A stretch of DNA of 64,000 nt from Acetomicrobium hydrogeniformans (GTDB taxonomy: Bacteria; Synergistota; Synergistia; Synergistales; JAFGMB01), in contig JAENYO010000001.1 in NCBI GenBank assembly GCA_016841745.1, forward strand, positions 1-64,000, read 5' to 3'. Below are positions 25,802 through 34,710 of the stretch, piece after piece. The position numbers were made by a program, and so were the translations under genes. The number at the start of each line of letters is the position of its first letter. Position 1 is the stretch's first letter. The notes under the pieces were generated by a model that worked only from the letters and a program-made list of their open reading frames with translations, made no database searches and was not told the DNA's origin.

Positions 25802-27334
25802 ATGACTTCACCAAAGATTGAATTAACTGGACATTCCCTGACTCTTGAGGATGTAATCAACGTTGCCAGGAAAGGCTATGAAGTTTCTCTTGATCCAGCT
25901 GCTGTAACCTTTATTGAAAGAGGAGCTGGAATAGTTCGTAAATGGGCAAAATCAGACAAAGTTATTTACGGAGTCAACACAGGATTTGGAGATCTTGCTT
26001 CAGTAGTCATATCACCGGAAAACAGTAGAATTCTACAGGAGAATCTTCTTAAAAGCCATGCCTGTGGCGTTGGCCCAGCCTTTTCAGAAGATATTGTTAG
26101 AGCAATCATGCTTCTCAGAGTTAATAGTCTTATCAGGGGTTTCTCCGGAATCAGTCTCGCTCCGGTAGCACAGATCGTTAACTTTCTGAATATGGGAATT
26201 CATCCCGTAATACCTGAACAGGGTTCAGTAGGTGCAAGTGGAGACCTCTGTCCTCTTTCTCATCTTGGTATCACTCTGCTTGGTATTGGCGAAGTAACTC
26301 TGTGTGGTAAAAGGATGTCAGCCGTCGATGCAATGAAACTGAATGGACTTCAGCCTGTTTCACTCGGACCCAAGGAAGGACTTGCATTGAATAATGGAAC
26401 CGCAGCTATGACTGCTGTTGGTGCTCTGGCGCTGGCCGATGCGATCCAGCTTACGAAAACAGCTGACATTGCCGGAGCCCTTTCTCTGGAGGCCCTCCAC
26501 GGGGTTCCTTACGCCTTTGACCAGAGAACCCATGAATTACGGCCATATCTTGGGCAAAGAAGGGTTGCCTCCAATATCCGAAAACTTATAGTTAATAGTG
26601 AAATAATAGATCAATTTAAACATCAAAGGGTTCAGGATGCATATTCATTAAGATGCATTCCACAGGTTCACGGAGCCAGCCGGGATGCACTGGATTATAT
26701 AAAGGGGAAACTCCAGATCGAAATAAATTCAGTAACAGATAATCCTCTGATCTTTCCGGCAGACATGGAAGCTATCAGTGGCGGAAACTTTCATGGCCAG
26801 CCAATAGCTATAAACATGGATTTTATGGGAATTGCCCTTGCGGAACTTGCTAATATATCAGAACGAAGGATAGCGAGACTCGTAGATGGTAAACTCTCAG
26901 GTCTTCCACCCTTTCTAGTGAAAAACAGTGGACTCAACAACGGGTTTATGATACCTCAATACACAGCTGCAGCCCTCGTGTCTGAAAACAAAGTCCTTGC
27001 TCATCCATCGTCCGTTGACTCAATACCCACCTCTGCAAATCAAGAAGATCATGTTTCCATGGGAGCTTTTAGCTCCAGAAAGGCCGCCTTAATATTAAAT
27101 AATGCCAGGAAAGTAATCGCTATTGAATTATTTACAGCATCCCAGGCGCTGGAATTCTCAAAACCTTTAAGAGCCGGAGATGGAACAGGGGCAGCTTACC
27201 AGAAAATTCGGGAAAATATTCCTTTTCTCGAAAAGGATGAATATCTTTATCCTTTTATTCAGAGTGCCATAAGACTGCTAGAAGATACACAGATTATTTC
27301 CAGTGTAGAGAATGCCGTTGGAAATCTTTTTTAA
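25802..27334 (+). CDS. hutH: Histidine ammonia-lyase
   Basis: 510 residues. The MIO cofactor forms from Ala145-Ser146-Gly147 in EQGSVGASGDLCPLSHL. YGVNTGFGDLASV, NNGTAAMTAV, KHQRVQDAYSLRC, NSVTDNPLIF and SANQEDHVSMG are family motifs, with the Gln-Glu of the last typical of histidine enzymes. It deaminates histidine to urocanate. No hutU, hutI or hutG is near, so the substrate is assigned by motif only; a tyrosine or phenylalanine ammonia-lyase is less likely. TAGGAGGT supports ATG 25802 over the in-frame ATG at 25781. A strong terminator follows. Confidence 0.88.
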   Translation: MTSPKIELTGHSLTLEDVINVARKGYEVSLDPAAVTFIERGAGIVRKWAKSDKVIYGVNTGFGDLASVVISPENSRILQENLLKSHACGVGPAFSEDIVRAIMLLRVNSLIRGFSGISLAPVAQIVNFLNMGIHPVIPEQGSVGASGDLCPLSHLGITLLGIGEVTLCGKRMSAVDAMKLNGLQPVSLGPKEGLALNNGTAAMTAVGALALADAIQLTKTADIAGALSLEALHGVPYAFDQRTHELRPYLGQRRVASNIRKLIVNSEIIDQFKHQRVQDAYSLRCIPQVHGASRDALDYIKGKLQIEINSVTDNPLIFPADMEAISGGNFHGQPIAINMDFMGIALAELANISERRIARLVDGKLSGLPPFLVKNSGLNNGFMIPQYTAAALVSENKVLAHPSSVDSIPTSANQEDHVSMGAFSSRKAALILNNARKVIAIELFTASQALEFSKPLRAGDGTGAAYQKIRENIPFLEKDEYLYPFIQSAIRLLEDTQIISSVENAVGNLF

Positions 27335-27363
27335 TTTCTTCGATCAAGCTATTTTAATGTTAC

Positions 27364-27401
27364 AACCTTGAAGGTGGTATCACTTTCAAGGTTTCTTTTT
27401 T
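27364..27401 (+). terminator. Rho-independent terminator of hutH
   Basis: A 13-bp stem, AACCTTGAAGGTG with CACTTTCAAGGTT (one G-T pair), loop GTAT and a TCTTTTTT tail. It follows the hutH stop by about 30 bases and separates hutH from mltG. Confidence 0.88.
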
Positions 27402-27464
27402 CGTCCCGGATGAACCAGAATACATATAAGAAACATTACAGAATATTCAGATGGAGTGTAAATA

Positions 27465-28478
27465 ATGTTAAGAAGAATATTGGAAATCCTCAGTTTTTCA
27501 ATCGCTGTTATATATTTTATTTTTCTCTTATCAATACCTGCCCAATTTTGGGATAATTGTTTTCCTCCTGGCTCAGGCCCAGAAGTTAAAATTGTCATAG
27601 AACCTGATAAAAACGCAATAGAAATAGCAAAATCCTTCAGAATCCAGGGGATTATTGATGACCCCTATGAATTAACCAGATGGATGGTACACTTTGGCAT
27701 AGACCGTAAGCTCATGCCTGGAACCTATACACTTAGAAAAGGGACTCCATGGGAATTAGTAAAACAACTTCTTGTTTCTGAACCCTCTTATTTCAGATTT
27801 ACAATCATTCCAGGAAAAGAACTGTCCGATCTGGAACGGATTTTTGATGGCTCGGTATCAGCCTCGGAAATTCACACGGCTATTATGAACAGTTATAATT
27901 ACCCGGAAGAGCTTCAACCCTTGCTTCCAGAAACACCAGATGGGAGAATAACTTTCCTTTTTCCTGAAACCTATATTTTGCCTGCAGAGGATCCTGAGTA
28001 CATCATCAGGCAAGCGTCTTCAATGTGGTGGGAAAAAGTCGGAACTTTGTTGAAACCCTCTGATAGTTCCAGTGATAATTTGTTGAAATTAGGTATAATA
28101 GCGTCTTTGGTTGAAAAGGAAGCAAGAATAGATAAAGAGCGTCCGGTAATTTCCGGTGTGATCTATAACCGATTGGATAGAGGAATGCCTTTACAAATCG
28201 ACGCGACTGTTATTTATGCATGGAAACAGACAGGAAAAGTCCTGAAAAGAGTTCTTTTTAGAGACCTTGAAATCGACTCTCCATTCAATACCTACAAAAA
28301 CAAGGGGCTTCCTCCCGACCCAATATGTTTACCCTCCTTTTCCTCATGGAAGGCTTCTCTGAATCCGGAGAAAAACAACTATTTGTATTATGTTGCAGGA
28401 AAGGACGGACAACATATCTTTTCAACTACCTATAACCAACATCTGAAAGCAATAAGACAGATCAAGAGAGGTAAATAG
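27465..28478 (+). CDS. mltG: Endolytic peptidoglycan transglycosylase MltG
   Basis: 337 residues with one N-terminal membrane helix (LSFSIAVIYFIFLLSI), a LysM-like region and the YceG domain: ASLVEKEARIDKERP with the catalytic Glu, SGVIYNRLDRGMPLQIDATV, SPFNTYKNKGLPPDPI and NYLYYVAGKDGQHIFS. MltG cuts nascent glycan strands at the membrane and so sets their length. A GGAG-like site precedes ATG 27465. It heads a group with DUF4911, tldD, ftsK and thiN. Confidence 0.95.
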   Translation: MLRRILEILSFSIAVIYFIFLLSIPAQFWDNCFPPGSGPEVKIVIEPDKNAIEIAKSFRIQGIIDDPYELTRWMVHFGIDRKLMPGTYTLRKGTPWELVKQLLVSEPSYFRFTIIPGKELSDLERIFDGSVSASEIHTAIMNSYNYPEELQPLLPETPDGRITFLFPETYILPAEDPEYIIRQASSMWWEKVGTLLKPSDSSSDNLLKLGIIASLVEKEARIDKERPVISGVIYNRLDRGMPLQIDATVIYAWKQTGKVLKRVLFRDLEIDSPFNTYKNKGLPPDPICLPSFSSWKASLNPEKNNYLYYVAGKDGQHIFSTTYNQHLKAIRQIKRGK

Positions 28479-28482
28479 AATA

Positions 28483-28734
28483 GTGAACAGCATAAGATGT
28501 TTAAATATCCAGATGTATCGTTTTTATATTTCTATGCATCCTCATGATATCTGTTATCTGAGCTGGACTATAAATGCCTACGAAGGAATTGGTTTTCTCA
28601 CTACAGATGATCCGGGCAAAGGCCTCGTTTCTGTCTACTCGACCCTGGGAAATGAGGATATAATGAGGGAAGTCATCAATTCAGTATTAGAAGAAGGCAC
28701 TGACCTCAAAATCTTGGGCGAAATAATTGAATAA
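28483..28734 (+). CDS. DUF4911-like small protein
   Basis: 83 residues, with segments YRFYISMHPHDICYLSWTIN and AYEGIGFLTTDDPGKGLVSV followed by an amphipathic C-terminal helix. This alpha-beta pattern (PxDIxYLxxxxxAYEGxxxLxT) recalls DUF4911, a family without known function. GTG 28483 sits 4 bases after the mltG stop and is served by an AGAGAGG site in the mltG 3' end. Possibly a small ligand-binding or RNA-binding domain; no function is assigned. Confidence 0.6.
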   Translation: MNSIRCLNIQMYRFYISMHPHDICYLSWTINAYEGIGFLTTDDPGKGLVSVYSTLGNEDIMREVINSVLEEGTDLKILGEIIE

Positions 28735-28789
28735 TGCATGTAAATTACTTACGTCTGTTCCCTTTTCATTGAAGATAGGAAGTGACTGA

Positions 28790-30175
28790 ATGAATAAATG
28801 TAATTCTTTATCCGCCCTCGCTGATAAACTTTTTCAGAAGGAAGAAGTCTTTCACGATTTCTATTTCGAGACTTCATCCGGTCATAACGCCCATTATGAA
28901 GACGGAAAGATCGAGGAGATCAGTTCTTCCTCATCAAGGGGAATTGGAGCCCGTATCATCTCTTCAGATACCTCGACTTATGCATATGCTCCTTCGACCG
29001 ATTTCTCTTCTGCTGTTGAATGTCTTTTACAGGCCACTAACTGTGCTGGTATTGACATACCGGATTGTTTTCCTCATACCAGTGAGACGGATCAGATCCT
29101 GGACGATCCTGAAAAACTCGAACCACCTGATTACAGCTTTATGCATAAAATTGACCGCTACATACGGGACTACTCAGAACTTGTGACGCAGGTTTCAATG
29201 AGACATGATTGTTCACGTAAAAAGATTCTGATGCTTAAAGATAATGGAGGCATCGTTGAGGATCAGAGATTTTACAGTACATTCATTGTTCAGGTGATAG
29301 TCCAGAAGGGAAACAAGATTCAGACGGGTCTGGAAAGCAGGGCTTTATCTCTACCATTAAGAAAATTCCAGGAAAAAATAGATCCACGCCAAGCTGCAGT
29401 AATGGCATTAAATAGAGCTTTACTTATGATTGATGCTCCAGAATGTCCAGCGGGTGAAATGCCAATCATACTGTCTGGCGAAGCCGGAGGAACAATGATC
29501 CATGAAGCATGTGGGCATGGTCTGGAAGCAGATATAATACAAAAAGATTTTTCCGTTTACAGAGAAAAGCTGGGGACAAAAGTTGCCAGTGAACATATCA
29601 CCCTGTTAGATGATGGCACTCTTTATGGCTATTATGGTTCCCTTAATGTGGACGATGAAGGTACACCTTCACAACGAACTGTACTTATTGAAAAGGGCAT
29701 TCTTAAAAATGTCCTGACCGATTATTTCTCATCCAGGAAGGGTAATTTACCCTTATCAGGGAATGCAAGAAGGAGTTCTTACAGGAATATTCCCCTTCCA
29801 CGAATGACAAACACCTTTATCCTCCCAGGAAATTCATTACCAGAAAATATGATCCGTAGCGTTTCAAAGGGACTCCTTGTTAAAAAAATGGGAGGGGGAG
29901 AGGTTAATCCTACTTCTGGTGATTTTGTTTTTCAGGTTACAGAAGGATATCTAATAGAAAATGGCCGAATTACGACACCCGTTAGGGGGGCTATCCTTAC
30001 GGGAAATGGACCACAGGTATTAGAGGATATAATAGATGTGGGGAACGATTTATCATTCATGCCAGGTATCTGCGGTAAATCAGGCCAGAGTGTTCCTGTT
30101 ACGGATGGTCAACCCTCCCTTTACATTAAAAATATGATTGTCGGAGGCAAAGAGACTGGTCATGAAGTTATTTAA
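28790..30175 (+). CDS. tldD: TldD-type metallopeptidase
   Basis: 461 residues of the TldD/PmbA family. The zinc motif is HEACGH (His238, Glu239, His243) in MIHEACGHGLEADII. GGGEVNPTSGDFVFQVTEGY and the PVRGAILTGNGPQVLEDI strand are family features, and HExxxH marks TldD rather than PmbA/TldE. With its partner it forms a peptidase that degrades unfolded or modified small peptides. The partner gene is not in the window. AGGAAGTGA precedes ATG 28790. It overlaps ftsK by 14 bp. Confidence 0.93.
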   Translation: MNKCNSLSALADKLFQKEEVFHDFYFETSSGHNAHYEDGKIEEISSSSSRGIGARIISSDTSTYAYAPSTDFSSAVECLLQATNCAGIDIPDCFPHTSETDQILDDPEKLEPPDYSFMHKIDRYIRDYSELVTQVSMRHDCSRKKILMLKDNGGIVEDQRFYSTFIVQVIVQKGNKIQTGLESRALSLPLRKFQEKIDPRQAAVMALNRALLMIDAPECPAGEMPIILSGEAGGTMIHEACGHGLEADIIQKDFSVYREKLGTKVASEHITLLDDGTLYGYYGSLNVDDEGTPSQRTVLIEKGILKNVLTDYFSSRKGNLPLSGNARRSSYRNIPLPRMTNTFILPGNSLPENMIRSVSKGLLVKKMGGGEVNPTSGDFVFQVTEGYLIENGRITTPVRGAILTGNGPQVLEDIIDVGNDLSFMPGICGKSGQSVPVTDGQPSLYIKNMIVGGKETGHEVI

Positions 30176-32480
30176 CCGGGAAGGTGGAGGAAAGAAAGAC
30201 AATACTTCCTCCAATAAAAAAATAAAACGTTTATCTTTAGATGTTATATCAAACACCTTTTTGACATGGATTCAGCTTGGCGTATTCATCGTTCTCCTTA
30301 TCTGTACTTACATTACAGCATCTATATTCTCACTATCGACTGGAACCTGGGGACAGCTGATCAAATCTTATCTGATTGATAATTTTGGTGGAGCCATCTT
30401 GATACCCTTATTGTATGTCGGGTATATGTCCATCGGTTTTCTCCTAAGAAAAAGAGTCCCTTCCTTTATAAGGCAATTAGCAGGAACAATAGCTCTTTTT
30501 TTCTGCTGCAGCCACGTATTGGGACTTTTCAGTATTTCCGGCACTACTTTTCCTTTCGACTTTATGTATCCAGGGAAACTGGGAACCCATATAGCAACAA
30601 TACTGTACACAAAGACAGGAGCTCTTGGGGCTGTACTTACAGGTTTACTGATAGCCCTTATTTCATCGATTCTCTACGGATTTGTACACGTAAATCTGCT
30701 AATTGATAAGACACTGGGAATATTCTCCAGAATGAAAAATATGGTAGGTTCCCTTAAATCATTCTTAACCTCTATATCCATGACACCTGGAACTGAAAAG
30801 GTATTATCAAAGACCGAAGAGGCCGAAAGTTCTCAACTCAAGGATTCTGAAAGGGTGATTCTGGAAAGTAAAGAGTCGTTTATTAAGAGTTCTGATGTCA
30901 CTCCTTTAACTATGGATTATCCTAAACCAGGGAAAATGAATGACACTAATGATCCAGTTAATCAAACGGGAACAGATCAGGATGGCTATTTTCTGGAAGA
31001 AGAGGATCCGGAAGAAAGTGCCATCAGTAGATTACCACTGAAGATCAAACAAGGCATATTTCCACCCCCTCTTGATCTTTTCGGTCCTTCTCAGATTAAT
31101 GACCAGGACGTGGACAGGTCTATTATAGAAGAACAGGGACAGCAGGTAATATCAACCCTGAATGATTTTGGTATTCAGGCAGAATTAGCTGAAATAGTCG
31201 TTGGGCCTACTGTTATTCAGTTTCAGTTACAATTGGCTCCTGGTATTAAAGTCAGTAGAGTAGCGGGCTTGAGCAATGACCTTGCCGTTTCCCTTGCCGT
31301 ACCCGCCTTGAGAGTAGAGGCTCCCATTCCGTTCAAACCTTATGTAGGTATAGAAATACCTGCGCCTCACAGGCGATCTGTAACAATACGATCAATTCTT
31401 GAAACCCAGGAATTTAAGGATACACACTATCAACTTCCCCTACCTGCTGGATTAAGAGTAAATTCAAGTCCTCTGCTTATTAATCTTGAGGATCTTCCCC
31501 ACCTTCTTGTCGCAGGAACAACAGGATCTGGAAAGAGTGTCTTTGTAACAAGCTGCATTACCGGCCTCTGCTGCCAGAGAACACCCGGGGAACTGAGACT
31601 TCTTATGATAGATCCTAAAAGGGTAGAGCTTAATATTTATGAACATCTACCGCACGTTCTATGCAAGCCGGTTGTAAGTCCTAAAAAAGCAGTTCATGCC
31701 CTTGGCTGGGCAGTCAGGGAAATGGAGCACCGCTACGAGGTCTTTGCCAGAAGCAGGGTAAGAAATCTCGCTTCCTATAACTCAAAAGTACTCCCAAAAG
31801 ACAAACTTCCCCGGATAGTCATAATTGTCGATGAACTGGCAGATCTTATGTTCACTGCCCAGAAAGAAGTTGAAGATTTTATATGCAGACTGGCCCAAAT
31901 GGCACGTGCTACAGGCATACATCTCATTCTGGCCACTCAGCGTCCATCAGTTAACGTAGTTACAGGATTGATCAAAGCAAATATTCCGGCAAGGGTGGCT
32001 TTTACTTTACCATCACAAGCTGACTCTAGAACTATTATTGACCTTGGGGGAGCAGAAAAACTTCTCGGCAAGGGAGATATGCTTTTCGTTAGTTCCAAGT
32101 ACCCCCGTCCAGTCAGGGTACAGTCACCTTACATGGATGAAACCCAGAGCATTAATTTCATAAACTACATGAAAGACCTCTTTGGAGAACCTGAATACGT
32201 GGACTTGGAAGATCAGGGGGAGTCATCAAATACTCAAAGGGATACTGCATACCTTGATGACCCACTAATTGAAGAAGCAGTTAGCATAATTCTGGGAACA
32301 GGAATTGCGTCCGCAAGCAGATTACAGAGACAACTGAGAATCGGATTTACAAGGGCCGCTAGAATTATTGACACTCTTGAACAAATAGGCATAGTAGGAC
32401 CACAGGAAGGATCTAAACCAAGAGAAATCCTTGTTGACGAAGATCAGGCAAATGAACTATTTGAACAAAGTATCGGTTGA
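30162..32480 (+). CDS. ftsK: DNA translocase FtsK/SpoIIIE
   Basis: About 772 residues. Four N-terminal membrane helices lie roughly at 28-50, 75-95, 103-122 and 150-178. A linker of about 100 residues rich in acidic residues follows, then the alpha-beta motor with Walker A GTTGSGKSV near 452-460, Walker B IIVDELADLM near 554, and LATQRPSVNVVTGLIKANIP. The last 75 residues form the winged-helix gamma domain that reads polar DNA motifs (SASRLQRQLRIGFTRAARII). It pumps chromosomal DNA through the closing septum. ATG 30162 lies inside the end of tldD. Confidence 0.96.
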   Translation: MKLFNREGGGKKDNTSSNKKIKRLSLDVISNTFLTWIQLGVFIVLLICTYITASIFSLSTGTWGQLIKSYLIDNFGGAILIPLLYVGYMSIGFLLRKRVPSFIRQLAGTIALFFCCSHVLGLFSISGTTFPFDFMYPGKLGTHIATILYTKTGALGAVLTGLLIALISSILYGFVHVNLLIDKTLGIFSRMKNMVGSLKSFLTSISMTPGTEKVLSKTEEAESSQLKDSERVILESKESFIKSSDVTPLTMDYPKPGKMNDTNDPVNQTGTDQDGYFLEEEDPEESAISRLPLKIKQGIFPPPLDLFGPSQINDQDVDRSIIEEQGQQVISTLNDFGIQAELAEIVVGPTVIQFQLQLAPGIKVSRVAGLSNDLAVSLAVPALRVEAPIPFKPYVGIEIPAPHRRSVTIRSILETQEFKDTHYQLPLPAGLRVNSSPLLINLEDLPHLLVAGTTGSGKSVFVTSCITGLCCQRTPGELRLLMIDPKRVELNIYEHLPHVLCKPVVSPKKAVHALGWAVREMEHRYEVFARSRVRNLASYNSKVLPKDKLPRIVIIVDELADLMFTAQKEVEDFICRLAQMARATGIHLILATQRPSVNVVTGLIKANIPARVAFTLPSQADSRTIIDLGGAEKLLGKGDMLFVSSKYPRPVRVQSPYMDETQSINFINYMKDLFGEPEYVDLEDQGESSNTQRDTAYLDDPLIEEAVSIILGTGIASASRLQRQLRIGFTRAARIIDTLEQIGIVGPQEGSKPREILVDEDQANELFEQSIG

Positions 32481-33207
32481 GAATGGAGGGAGCCAAGGCA
32501 TACTGAGATTACCACAAGCAACTTTTAGATTTAATGTCCCTCTTAATGCCCCTGGAATAGGCATTGTGGCTGGTGGTAGAGCACCTTCCCCACAGTGGTT
32601 ATCGGATTTTGCACAGAACTTTCCTATCTGGACAGCTGATTCCGGTCTGAATATCTGTTGTCAGACCGGTATTGTTCCTGTAGTTGCTTTGGGGGATTTT
32701 GACAGTGTGTATTCAGAGAGTTTAATCTGGGCGGAGAAAAATAATGTTATTCTTGAAAAACATCCTGTAGATAAGAATCTTACAGATTTACAGTTGACCC
32801 TCAAGCGGATTGAATCTGATGAACCTGGAGCAACTGTAATTATAACGGGTTGCTGGGGAGGAAGGTTCGATCACGCACATAGTAACGTTTTTTCTTGTCT
32901 CGGATACAGTAAAAGAGGTAAAGGAATCTGTTGTCTTGCAGATGAAAACGAAGTTTTGTTAATCCTTGAGGGTGGTAAGTCCATAGAGATGGCTTTTAGA
33001 AAAGAACCGGACGTTCTTTCCCTGATCCCCCTTTCTGAAATATGTACCGGGATCAATCTAAATGGAACATACTGGGAGTTAGAGAATTCATGCCTAAGAA
33101 TCGACGAACCCTGGGCCATAAGTAACAGAATAAAGAGTCGAAAACATAATCACATTAACCTTGGATTTGGTCAGGGCTGGCTTGGTCTATATCTTGAATG
33201 GAACTAA
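32452..33207 (+). CDS. thiN: Thiamine pyrophosphokinase
   Basis: Around 235-252 residues. Seen are IVAGGRAPSPQWL, the acidic GDFDSVYSE, DKNLTDLQLTLKRI, GCWGGRFDHAHSN and the C-terminal beta domain ending in SNRIKSRKHNHINLGFGQG. It makes TPP from thiamine and ATP; TPP is used by Dxs, also encoded here. The start is uncertain. ATG 32452 lies inside ftsK without a ribosome site. The only good site, GGAGGG at 32485-32490, points to a codon near 32500, where only ATA and CTG are in frame. Confidence 0.88.
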   Translation: MNYLNKVSVENGGSQGILRLPQATFRFNVPLNAPGIGIVAGGRAPSPQWLSDFAQNFPIWTADSGLNICCQTGIVPVVALGDFDSVYSESLIWAEKNNVILEKHPVDKNLTDLQLTLKRIESDEPGATVIITGCWGGRFDHAHSNVFSCLGYSKRGKGICCLADENEVLLILEGGKSIEMAFRKEPDVLSLIPLSEICTGINLNGTYWELENSCLRIDEPWAISNRIKSRKHNHINLGFGQGWLGLYLEWN

Positions 33208-33209
33208 AA

Positions 33210-33234
33210 AACGGGCTGCACTACACAGCCCGTT
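33210..33234. terminator. Bidirectional terminator between thiN and rpmB
   Basis: A 9-bp stem, AACGGGCTG with CAGCCCGTT, and a 7-base loop. A T run follows on the minus strand (TTTTTT read after the stem). It begins 3 bases after the thiN stop and includes the rpmB stop codon at 33221-33223, so the terminator is partly coding. Confidence 0.8.
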
Positions 33235-33415
33235 TAACTCTACCAGATCTGAGGCACTTGGTACATATCTTCATCCGTCTGGTTTCTCCGCCACCAACAT
33301 CAACTTTAACTTCCTGAAGGTTAACATTCCAACACCTTCTTGTATGGCGGTTCGAGTGGCTTACATTGTTTCCTGTTGTGGGACCTCTCCCACAGGAATC
33401 GCAGACTTTAGCCAT
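33221..33415 (-). CDS. rpmB: Ribosomal protein bL28 (zinc-binding form)
   Basis: 64 residues, AKVCDSCGRGPTTGNNVSHS at the start and KICTKCLRSGRVKRA at the end. Two CxxC pairs (Cys5/Cys8 and the CTKC pair) mark the C+ form that binds zinc. It is a large-subunit protein close to the 23S rRNA and the E site. It is transcribed alone, opposite to its neighbours; a GGAGG-like site (GGAGGCGAAC) lies upstream of the start. Confidence 0.95.
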   Translation of the reverse strand: MAKVCDSCGRGPTTGNNVSHSNRHTRRCWNVNLQEVKVDVGGGETRRMKICTKCLRSGRVKRAV

Positions 33416-33518
33416 TACTGAGTTCGCCTCCTTGTCCGTGAAAATGAAAGCTCAGCTATGGGATTTTAGCACAGGGTAACATGAAAATGCAAATACATTC
33501 TTTAACTCCTGGAGGATT

Positions 33519-33740
33519 ATGATGCTATTCAGAGAAAAAATGGATAAAATCGATTTAATTGTAAGACGCCTTGAAAAAGAGCAGCTTCCCCTTGAAGAAG
33601 CATTACTTCTATTTGAAGAGGGGATAGGTCTGATAAGAGAATGTCAATCTTTCCTTAGGGAAACTGAGCAGAAGGTTACCATCCTCAGCGGTGCAGGAGA
33701 GGAAATCCCCTTTCCTGGAACAGATCATTGTGAAAAGTAG
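33519..33740 (+). CDS. xseB: Exodeoxyribonuclease VII small subunit
   Basis: 73 residues. IDLIVRRLEKEQLPLEEALL followed by LFEEGIGLIRECQSFL is the XseB helical hairpin. It forms a complex with XseA that degrades single-stranded DNA. xseA, usually adjacent, is not seen here. GGAGG precedes ATG 33519. The next gene, ispA, begins within 10 bases, the common xseB-ispA-dxs order. Confidence 0.92.
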   Translation: MMLFREKMDKIDLIVRRLEKEQLPLEEALLLFEEGIGLIRECQSFLRETEQKVTILSGAGEEIPFPGTDHCEK

Positions 33741-33749
33741 TTTACTATT

Positions 33750-34661
33750 GTGATGCTATACTCTGAAAAGATACCATTGGAGGATTTTCTGATACAGAGA
33801 AAGAGTTCAGTGGAAGAGGCCCTTAATCGTTTCTGTTGCGGAAAACCGGATGATATTCCCCCACGGTTATGGGATTCTATGTGTTATTCTCTGATGGCTG
33901 GGGGGAAAAGACTTAGACCTATACTCTGCATTGAAGCTGCACATGCCTTTGGATCTGATATGAAAACAATAATGCCCTTTGCTCTTGCATTCGAAATGAT
34001 ACATACCGCATCTCTGATCCATGATGATCTTCCCTGTATGGATAATGATTCTCTAAGAAGAGGGAAGCCCACTAATCACATGAAGTTCGGGGAATCACTG
34101 GCATTAATGGCAGGAACTTCTCTATTTCTGATCGCTCTTGAATATCCGCTCAAGAAATGCAGGGGAGAAATTGCCCAAAAAAGTCTCTTGGAGGCATTGG
34201 AACTTCTCCTTAAAGCAGCAGGCCCTTCTGGAATACATGGTGGTCAGACACTCGATACAGACCTTCAAAGTCAGTTGCATGAAACTGACTTTGTCTGGCA
34301 GATAGCACTTCAGAAGACTTCATGCCTGATACAGGCATCTGTTCTATGTGGGGCAACAATCGCCGGAGCTAATATTGAAGAATTCAAGATTATGTCCACT
34401 TATTCAAAGCATCTTGGTCTGGCATTCCAGATCGTTGATGATATCCTGGATATCAAATCAGAGGCTTCCCATTTGGGAAAGACTCCTGGAAAGGATCAGA
34501 AACAGGGGAAATTAACATTTATTTCTTCTTTTGGATATGAGAGAACTTTACAACTTGCAAGGAAAGAATCTCAACGCGCACTGGATGAAGCAGTAAAATT
34601 AGGATTGAAAGGTTTGTTTTTTAAAGACTTGGCAGTCTATCTGGAAAATAGGACAAAATAA
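33750..34661 (+). CDS. ispA: Polyprenyl (farnesyl) diphosphate synthase
   Basis: About 303 residues. The first Asp-rich motif is HDDLPCMDNDSLRRGKPTNH and the second is QIVDDILDI. Also present are AGGKRLRPILCIEA and the GGQTLDTD segment. It condenses IPP with DMAPP and GPP to give FPP for UppS and other uses. GTG 33750 and ATG 33753 are both possible starts and neither has a strong site; coupling to xseB is likely. Product length (C15 or C20) cannot be fixed from the sequence alone. Confidence 0.93.
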   Translation: MMLYSEKIPLEDFLIQRKSSVEEALNRFCCGKPDDIPPRLWDSMCYSLMAGGKRLRPILCIEAAHAFGSDMKTIMPFALAFEMIHTASLIHDDLPCMDNDSLRRGKPTNHMKFGESLALMAGTSLFLIALEYPLKKCRGEIAQKSLLEALELLLKAAGPSGIHGGQTLDTDLQSQLHETDFVWQIALQKTSCLIQASVLCGATIAGANIEEFKIMSTYSKHLGLAFQIVDDILDIKSEASHLGKTPGKDQKQGKLTFISSFGYERTLQLARKESQRALDEAVKLGLKGLFFKDLAVYLENRTK

Positions 34662-34710
34662 CTTATAATCCTTGGAGTTTGATCAAGGGATTGGATTGGA
34701 AGTGATAAGA

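Noticed and set aside
25802..27334. hutH as a tyrosine or phenylalanine ammonia-lyase
   Set aside because: The NQEDHVSMG segment fits histidine enzymes; the residue at the usual His83 place is Glu, but the Bacillus enzyme as I recall it also lacks that His, so it is not decisive.
27368..27556. 62-residue frame over the hutH terminator and mltG start
   Set aside because: It crosses a clear terminator and overlaps mltG in another phase.
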